A stretch of 64,000 nt of DNA, taken from the NCBI GenBank assembly GCA_003170275.1, contig PNAM01000074.1, forward strand, positions 1 to 64,000, given 5' to 3'. The translations under genes and the position numbers were made by a program. This DNA is from Myxococcales bacterium (lineage in GTDB: Bacteria; Myxococcota_A; Polyangia; Palsa-1104). Positions 56,283 to 64,000 of this stretch are shown here, piece after piece (the first letter of the stretch is position 1; each line of letters begins with the position of its first letter). Below the pieces are notes generated by a model. That model did no database searches. It was given only the letters and a program-made list of their open reading frames with translations, and was not told the origin of the DNA.

Positions 56283-57620
56283 CTACTTGGTGACCTTCCA
56301 GGTCTTCCAGATCTCGGCAGCGACGGGCTCGTGGGTCGCGGCGGGCGCGCCCAGCACCATCAACAGCTTGTCGCCCTTGCGCTCGGCCAGCCATTCCTCG
56401 CCGTTCGCGTCGGTGTAGAAGGCGGGCTGCCCGGCGGCGGCCTCGGGCTTGCCGGCCAGCTTGGCGAGCAGCGCGCGCGCGGCGGCCTCGGCCTCCTTGG
56501 CGTCGGTCTCGCTGTCCCACGACGACAGATCGATCACCGTCGGCAGCTTGTCGGGCGCCGCCGGATCGCCGTACGCGACCAGGCGATCGCCGCCCCAGCC
56601 GGCCGCCGCCTTTTCCGCCGCGTCCTCGGGGAGCTTGGAGCCGAACAGGATGCGCAGCTCGAGCTCGCCGAGCACGTCTTTGCGCAGCTCCTTGCGCGCG
56701 CCCAGCGACGCCAGCGGCACGGTCGCGATCTTCTGCGGGTGCTCGTGCGCGGTGTACTTCTCGGGGTGGATCACCTGCTCGGTCGACTCGGGCGGGTTCT
56801 TGAACACCTCGTCGATCTTCGACCACGGCTGTTGCTTGTGCAGCGCCTCGATGAAGGTCAGCCCGCCCAGGTACGGAAAGATCAGCGTCTCCTTCAAGAA
56901 CGCCGGCGCCTTGTCGAACAGCGGTGTCTGGCCCGTCCCGCCCTGCAGCATCTGCTTGCCGATCTGCGCCACCAGATCGGGCAGCTGGTCGATGGGCAGG
57001 CCCATCGCCTGCGCCTGGAACTCCAGCATCACCGCGGTGCCGTCGCCCTCGACCAGCGACGAGTGGGCGAGCTGGCGATCGCCGTCGTCCTTGATCGGCT
57101 GCGCGAACCGCTTGAGATCGAAGTACTGATCCTGCAGCGCATGCTCGATCTCGTGCGCGAGCGCCGGGCGCTGCATCTCGAGCGGCAGCCAATCGGCGAT
57201 GTAAAGCTTGGTGGAGAACGGATCGTAGAAGCCGGCCACCTGCTCCATCAATAGATCGAGGATCAGCTTCTCGTAGTCGGCGTCCGGCGGCAAAAGCCCG
57301 AGGCGCTTGAGCACGCGCGCCTCGGCGTGCACCTCCTCCGGCGTGTACTCCTTGCCGATCCGCTCTTTCAGCTTGTTGCCGATCTCCTCGCGGCTGAGCA
57401 CGCCCCTCTGCAGCGGCGCCTTGGGCTGAAGGCCGCGCAACGCGGCGACCTGACGGACGATCTCGTCGGCGGCGGCGAGCAGCGCGTCCTTGGGCGCCTT
57501 CGCGGTGGGCACCGGCTTCGGCGCTTGCGGCGCGGGCTTGGGCTTGGCCTTGGCGACCGCCGCCGGCGTGAACGTGAACGTGAGAGCGAGCGAGAACGCG
57601 AGCGGGAACGACCGAACCAT
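56283..57620 (-). CDS. Secreted putative metallopeptidase (gluzincin-like)
   Basis: A 445-residue secreted protein. The signal peptide is MVRSFPLAFSLALTFTFTPAAVA, followed by a Pro/Lys linker (KPKPAPQAPKPVP). The zinc motif appears as LAHEIEHALQDQ (HEIEH, an HExxH) with a downstream Glu in HSSLVEGDGTAV (the third ligand of gluzincins). The surrounding YFDLKRFAQPIKDDGDRQ supports a peptidase core. The substrate is unknown. The inner ATG at 57620 is used because it begins the signal peptide; an ATG ten codons upstream is possible. The DNA of the signal region carries a hexanucleotide-like AACG/GAGCG tract (57562-57612). Confidence 0.7.
   Translation of the reverse strand: MVRSFPLAFSLALTFTFTPAAVAKAKPKPAPQAPKPVPTAKAPKDALLAAADEIVRQVAALRGLQPKAPLQRGVLSREEIGNKLKERIGKEYTPEEVHAEARVLKRLGLLPPDADYEKLILDLLMEQVAGFYDPFSTKLYIADWLPLEMQRPALAHEIEHALQDQYFDLKRFAQPIKDDGDRQLAHSSLVEGDGTAVMLEFQAQAMGLPIDQLPDLVAQIGKQMLQGGTGQTPLFDKAPAFLKETLIFPYLGGLTFIEALHKQQPWSKIDEVFKNPPESTEQVIHPEKYTAHEHPQKIATVPLASLGARKELRKDVLGELELRILFGSKLPEDAAEKAAAGWGGDRLVAYGDPAAPDKLPTVIDLSSWDSETDAKEAEAAARALLAKLAGKPEAAAGQPAFYTDANGEEWLAERKGDKLLMVLGAPAATHEPVAAEIWKTWKVTK
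57562..57612. repeat. Hexanucleotide-like GAACGT/GAGCGA tract
   Basis: Repeated AACGTG, GAGCGA and GAACGC hexamers run through the signal-peptide region of the metallopeptidase. It resembles the AACG tract in the BatB-BatC fusion and the bridge minicistrons, all built from R-A/G-CG hexamers. Confidence 0.5.
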
Positions 57621-57677
57621 CGCTGGAATATAGCGATGCCTGGACTTCATGGCACGTGTTGATTAGGTTTCCGCGGC

Positions 57678-61286
<3,609 letters not shown>

Positions 61287-61407
61287 AAAAGGTGAAAAAG
61301 GGTCTTTACAGAACACTTTTTATTCTGTTAACGTGTAATTGAAAACACCTTATTAAGTTCTTAATACATTAGTCTAGCTGCGGCGCTTCCAACTCGCGGG
61401 GGTCGTC
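61287..61407 (+). promoter_or_regulatory. AT-rich promoter region upstream of the PilZ gene
   Basis: The 121 bases are far more AT-rich than the surroundings. TTGAAA (61339-61344), a 17-base spacer and TAATAC (61362-61367) form a plausible promoter, overlapped by TATTAAG-TT-CTTAATA (61351-61366), a 16-bp palindrome that could block it. Poly-A and poly-T runs flank both sides. Confidence 0.5.
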
Positions 61408-61929
61408 ATGCCGGACGCGATGCGTGTACCAGCACCAGTGGGACTTTCGGAAATTGCTGAGGAATTCAAGAAGCTAGACGGGCGGCGGCGGGGTCAGGGG
61501 CTGTCGATGGGGGAGGCCGAGCGGTACAACGCGCTGTTCGCGCGGTTGTCCGAGGTGCTCGCCTCGAACGAGCGGCACCGGCGGGTCGACGTACGCCAGT
61601 TCCTGCGGGTGCGTTTTCGCATGGAGCTGGTGGTGCGGACGCCGAACGGCGAGCTCCTGGCGGCGTGCAACGACTTCGGCGGCGGGGGCTGCGCGGTGAG
61701 CTGCGCGGCGTCGTTCCACCTGAACGACGACCTGTGGCTCGACGGCGCGATCATCGAAGGCGTGCGCCATCCGCTGCACGGCCGCTCGGTGGTGACGTGG
61801 GCGCGGCTGCCCTCGGCGGGCTCAGCGCTCCACGGCTACGGGCTGCGCTTCGCCATCGACTCGCCAAGCATGCGCGATCAGATCGACCGCGCGCTCTACC
61901 GCGTGCTCGATCTGTTCCTCAACGGCTGA
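61408..61929 (+). CDS. PilZ-domain protein
   Basis: A 173-residue protein with a PilZ domain in the C-terminal half: RQFLR (63-67, the RxxxR c-di-GMP contact) and NDFGGGGCAVS in the position of the (D/N)xSxxG motif, where the Ser is replaced by Gly. Binding of c-di-GMP is therefore uncertain. The N-terminal 55 residues are a helical region (LSMGEAERYNALFARLSEVLA). The start ATG gives MPDAMRV. Its AT-rich promoter contains a palindrome. PilZ proteins are abundant in Myxococcota and control motility or exopolysaccharide. Confidence 0.85.
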   Translation: MPDAMRVPAPVGLSEIAEEFKKLDGRRRGQGLSMGEAERYNALFARLSEVLASNERHRRVDVRQFLRVRFRMELVVRTPNGELLAACNDFGGGGCAVSCAASFHLNDDLWLDGAIIEGVRHPLHGRSVVTWARLPSAGSALHGYGLRFAIDSPSMRDQIDRALYRVLDLFLNG

Positions 61930-61969
61930 CTCTCGGATGTAACCAGCTGCCCTTCGCCTTGCACGCTCG

Positions 61970-61985
61970 GGTGCCACGTGGTACC
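61970..61985. promoter_or_regulatory. 16-bp palindrome with one mismatch before the parvulin gene
   Basis: GGTGCCACGTGGTACC has CCACGTGG as a perfect core and one mismatched pair. It lies 25 bases before the parvulin ATG and could be an operator or a small hairpin. An AAGGAG site follows at about 62000. Confidence 0.4.
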
Positions 61986-62010
61986 CCAAGCGGATCCAAG
62001 GAGTCGGGGA

Positions 62011-63108
62011 ATGGCTCGTACGTTCTTGCAAAAGACCGGTTTCATCCTGTTTTCGGGCGCGCTGGTGTGCACGGGCGCGGTCATGCACGCGGCCTGCGAG
62101 GACGTCAAGGGCGCCAAGGCGTCGCAGAAGCCCGAGGACCTGCAGGAGACGCTCGCCAAGATCGACGATGTGGTGATCACCGTCGGCGATTTCCAGGATC
62201 GCATCAACAAGCAGTCGCCCTACGTGCGCGCGCGCTACACGTCGATCGAGCGCAAGAAGGAGTTCCTCGACAACCTGGTGCGCTTCGAGGTGCTCGCCAA
62301 GGAAGCCGAGAAGAAGGGCCTGAACAAGGACGCCGAGGTCGTGCGTACCATGAAGCAGGTGATGATCCAGAAGCTGCTCAAGGACGAGTTCGACAAGCTC
62401 ACCTTGAAGGACATCTCCGACGGCGACTGCAAGAAATACTTCGAGGCGCACCCGGAGGAGTTCAACAAGCCGGAAGAGGCGCGCGTGAGCATGATCCTGG
62501 TCAAGGACTCGGCGACCGCCAAGAAGGTGCTCGCCGACGCGCGCGCCAAGGGCGTCGACAACCAGGGCTTCCGCAACCTGGTGTCGGAGTACTCGATCGA
62601 TCTGGCGACCAAGGACCGCGGCGGCGATCTGCGCTACTTCGATCCGAGCACCAAGGAAGTGCCCAAGGAGATCGCCGGCGCGGCGTTCAAGCTCAACAAC
62701 ATCGGCGACAACTCCGAGCCGGTGAAGACCGGGGCCGGCGTGGCGGTGCTCAAGCTGACCGGGCGGCGCAAGGCGCTCACCCGCACCTTCGACGAGGTCA
62801 AGGAGCAGATCCGCAACAAGCTGTATCGCGACAAGCGCCAGGACTCGATGGAGTCGTACGTCAAGAACCTGCGCGACAAGGCGAGCATCAAGATCGACGA
62901 GGCCAAGCTGGCCAAGGTGCAGGTCGAAGGCATGCCGGCGGGCGGCTTCCCCGGCCCGGGCGTGCCGCCGCCGGGCCCCGGGCAGTTCCATCCGGGCGCG
63001 CCGGGAAACCCGATGGCCACCCCGGCGATGCCGGGCAATCCCGCGGGCTCGCAGCAGATCGCACTTCCCCCGCCGGGCTCGCCGAAGGCTCCCGAGCCAA
63101 CCAAGTAG
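62011..63108 (+). CDS. Parvulin-type peptidyl-prolyl isomerase lipoprotein
   Basis: A 365-residue predicted lipoprotein. A signal sequence leads to HAAC (Cys30). The N-terminal SurA-like region (ITVGDFQDRINKQSPYVRARYTSIERKKEFLDNLVRFEVLAKEAEKKG) is followed by a parvulin domain (ARVSMILVKDSATA, then GGDLRYFD and VAVLKLTGRR). A Pro/Gly-rich tail (GGFPGPGVPPPGPGQFHPGAPG) ends the protein. The enzyme should assist folding of periplasmic or outer membrane proteins. The ATG preceded by AAGGAG is used; the frame is open 33 bases upstream. It is followed by a second parvulin after 22 bases. Confidence 0.88.
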   Translation: MARTFLQKTGFILFSGALVCTGAVMHAACEDVKGAKASQKPEDLQETLAKIDDVVITVGDFQDRINKQSPYVRARYTSIERKKEFLDNLVRFEVLAKEAEKKGLNKDAEVVRTMKQVMIQKLLKDEFDKLTLKDISDGDCKKYFEAHPEEFNKPEEARVSMILVKDSATAKKVLADARAKGVDNQGFRNLVSEYSIDLATKDRGGDLRYFDPSTKEVPKEIAGAAFKLNNIGDNSEPVKTGAGVAVLKLTGRRKALTRTFDEVKEQIRNKLYRDKRQDSMESYVKNLRDKASIKIDEAKLAKVQVEGMPAGGFPGPGVPPPGPGQFHPGAPGNPMATPAMPGNPAGSQQIALPPPGSPKAPEPTK

Positions 63109-63130
63109 CCTCGAGCGGAGTCGAACCCTC

Positions 63131-64000
63131 GTGAAGTCCCTCGTCCTCGTCCTCTGTCTCGCGCTCGCTTCCTCCGTCGTGTCGAGCCGTGCGTTCGCCG
63201 CCAAGGTCATCGAGAAGGTGGCGGCGGTGGTCAACGACGACATCATCCTCGAGACCGAGGTCGAGCAGTTCGCGGTGCCGCTGCTGCGCGGGCCGCTCGA
63301 CATCGACGCGCCCGAGTCGAAGAAGCAGTGGGACGAGCTCAAGCGCAAGGCGCTCGAGCAGCTCATCGAAGCGCGGCTGGTGGGCCAGCAGGCCATCGAG
63401 CTCAAGCTGACCGTCAACCCCGACGAGGTCGACCGCGCGATGGAAGAGGTCAAGCACCAGAACAAGCTCGACGACTCGACCTTCGTCGAGGCGCTCAAGC
63501 AGCAGGGGTTCACGCCCGAGAGCTATCGCAAGAACCTGAAGCGGCAGATCCTCGAGCTCAAGGTGATCAACACCGCCGTGCGCAGCCGCGTCACCGTCTC
63601 TGACGACGAGGTCAAGACCTTCTACCAGCAGAACGCGCGGCAGATGAACGGGCAGACCAACGCGCACCTGCGGCAGATCTTGATCGCGCTGTCGCCCGAC
63701 GCGTCGGCGGAGGACGTCGAGCGGCGCCGCAAGGTGGCCGCCAAGGTGGTCGAGCTGGCGCGCAGCGGAAAGTCGTTCGAGGAGCTGGCCAAGGCCTACT
63801 CCGACGACGAGCTGACCAAGCAGGAGGGCGGCGATCTGGGCGAGGTCGGGCCGGGCGTGCTGCAGGACGCGCTCGAGCAGGTGGTGAGCGGCATGGACGC
63901 GGGCGACGTGCGCGGGCCGATCCGCACCGCGCGCGGCTGGCACGTGCTGCAGCTGGTTGGGCGCAAGTCAGCCCAGCTCAAGCCGTTCGAAGAGGTCAAG
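63131..64000 (+). CDS. SurA-like parvulin peptidyl-prolyl isomerase, partial at right edge
   Basis: The first 290 codons of a secreted foldase; no stop is reached before the window ends. The GTG start gives a signal peptide (MKSLVLVLCLALASSVVSSRAFA). A SurA N-domain (VAAVVNDDIILETEVEQF; ALEQLIEARLVGQQA; QGFTPESYRKNLKRQI) is followed by a parvulin domain (HLRQILIALSPDA; YSDDELTKQEGGDLGEVG; GWHVLQLVG). It is the classic SurA order. It follows the lipoprotein parvulin with a 22-base gap, forming a tandem of two parvulin-type foldases. No close ribosome site is visible before the GTG. Confidence 0.9.
   Translation, partial: MKSLVLVLCLALASSVVSSRAFAAKVIEKVAAVVNDDIILETEVEQFAVPLLRGPLDIDAPESKKQWDELKRKALEQLIEARLVGQQAIELKLTVNPDEVDRAMEEVKHQNKLDDSTFVEALKQQGFTPESYRKNLKRQILELKVINTAVRSRVTVSDDEVKTFYQQNARQMNGQTNAHLRQILIALSPDASAEDVERRRKVAAKVVELARSGKSFEELAKAYSDDELTKQEGGDLGEVGPGVLQDALEQVVSGMDAGDVRGPIRTARGWHVLQLVGRKSAQLKPFEEVK

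Noticed and set aside
56149..56418. 90-codon frame overlapping the hairpin between convergent genes
   Set aside because: It runs antisense into the metallopeptidase gene, has no ribosome site, and reads as low-complexity Arg/Ser sequence.

Overview
The window is very GC-rich, almost fully coding DNA with short intergenic gaps and many ATGA, GTGA and TTGA overlaps. A galactose-oxidase-like surface protein ends in a MYXO-CTERM-type tail (Cys-Gly-Cys, hydrophobic helix, Arg cluster) after an Asp/Ala-rich linker. Together with the many lipoproteins, PEGA proteins, a DUF1844/Hsp20/HtrA operon, a complete Bat (aerotolerance-type) operon and a ChrR-like sigma/anti-sigma pair, this points to a Myxococcota (deltaproteobacterial) chromosome. 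No rRNA, tRNA, CRISPR, phage or transposase gene was seen, and no gene-free stretch exceeds about 130 bases.

Layout. 0-17.5 kb: a fatty-acid/polyene-like set (partial FabG on the left edge, a catalytically dead ketosynthase, an intact ketosynthase coupled to an LpxL-type acyltransferase, a crotonase) mixed with a polysaccharide deacetylase, a metallo-beta-lactamase-fold hydrolase, a large membrane protein, two alkaline-phosphatase-superfamily proteins and a tandem pair of lipoprotein alpha/beta hydrolases. 17.5-24.8 kb: PcrA/UvrD helicase, a DUF2062-methyltransferase fusion, a proteostasis operon (58-aa protein, Hsp20, DUF1844, lipoprotein HtrA), an SH3/NlpC lipoprotein and another lipoprotein. 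24.8-34.7 kb: MoxR ATPase, DUF58, BatD-like/DUF4381-like protein, BatA, a BatB-BatC fusion, BatD and BatE, interrupted by an oppositely oriented nucleotidyltransferase-lipoprotein pair. The lipoprotein apparently uses a CTG start.

34.7-44.5 kb: a second metallo-beta-lactamase-fold protein, an RlmI-type rRNA methyltransferase, a CPA2 antiporter with UspA domains, a beta-barrel protein, an ECF sigma factor with a ChrR-like cupin anti-sigma factor, two tiny membrane proteins, a lipase-like hydrolase, and an ArsA-like ATPase with a DUF2505 protein. Three gene starts in this stretch are preceded by a near-identical minicistron beginning MSER. 44.5-57.6 kb: a PHP-hydrolase/PEGA operon, a PAP2 phosphatase, a ribbon-helix-helix regulator behind an AT-rich inverted repeat, phosphofructokinase, a coiled-coil lipoprotein, a biotinyl carrier protein, a second ArsA-like ATPase, the MYXO-CTERM protein and small secreted proteins, and a putative metallopeptidase. 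57.7-64 kb: Mfd, a PilZ protein, and two parvulin-type foldases, the second running off the right edge.

Recurring themes are envelope biogenesis and quality control (HtrA, parvulins, Bat proteins, lipoproteins), promoters lying directly against start codons with a TGC-TAT -10 element, and translational coupling by four-base overlaps. The observations most worth checking are the MSER bridge minicistrons, the recurrent palindrome in the 3-17 kb region, the leaderless promoter family, the two-way hairpin before the MYXO-CTERM gene, and the incomplete polyene-like cluster. All functional calls come from reading motifs in the translated sequence; no database search was run.
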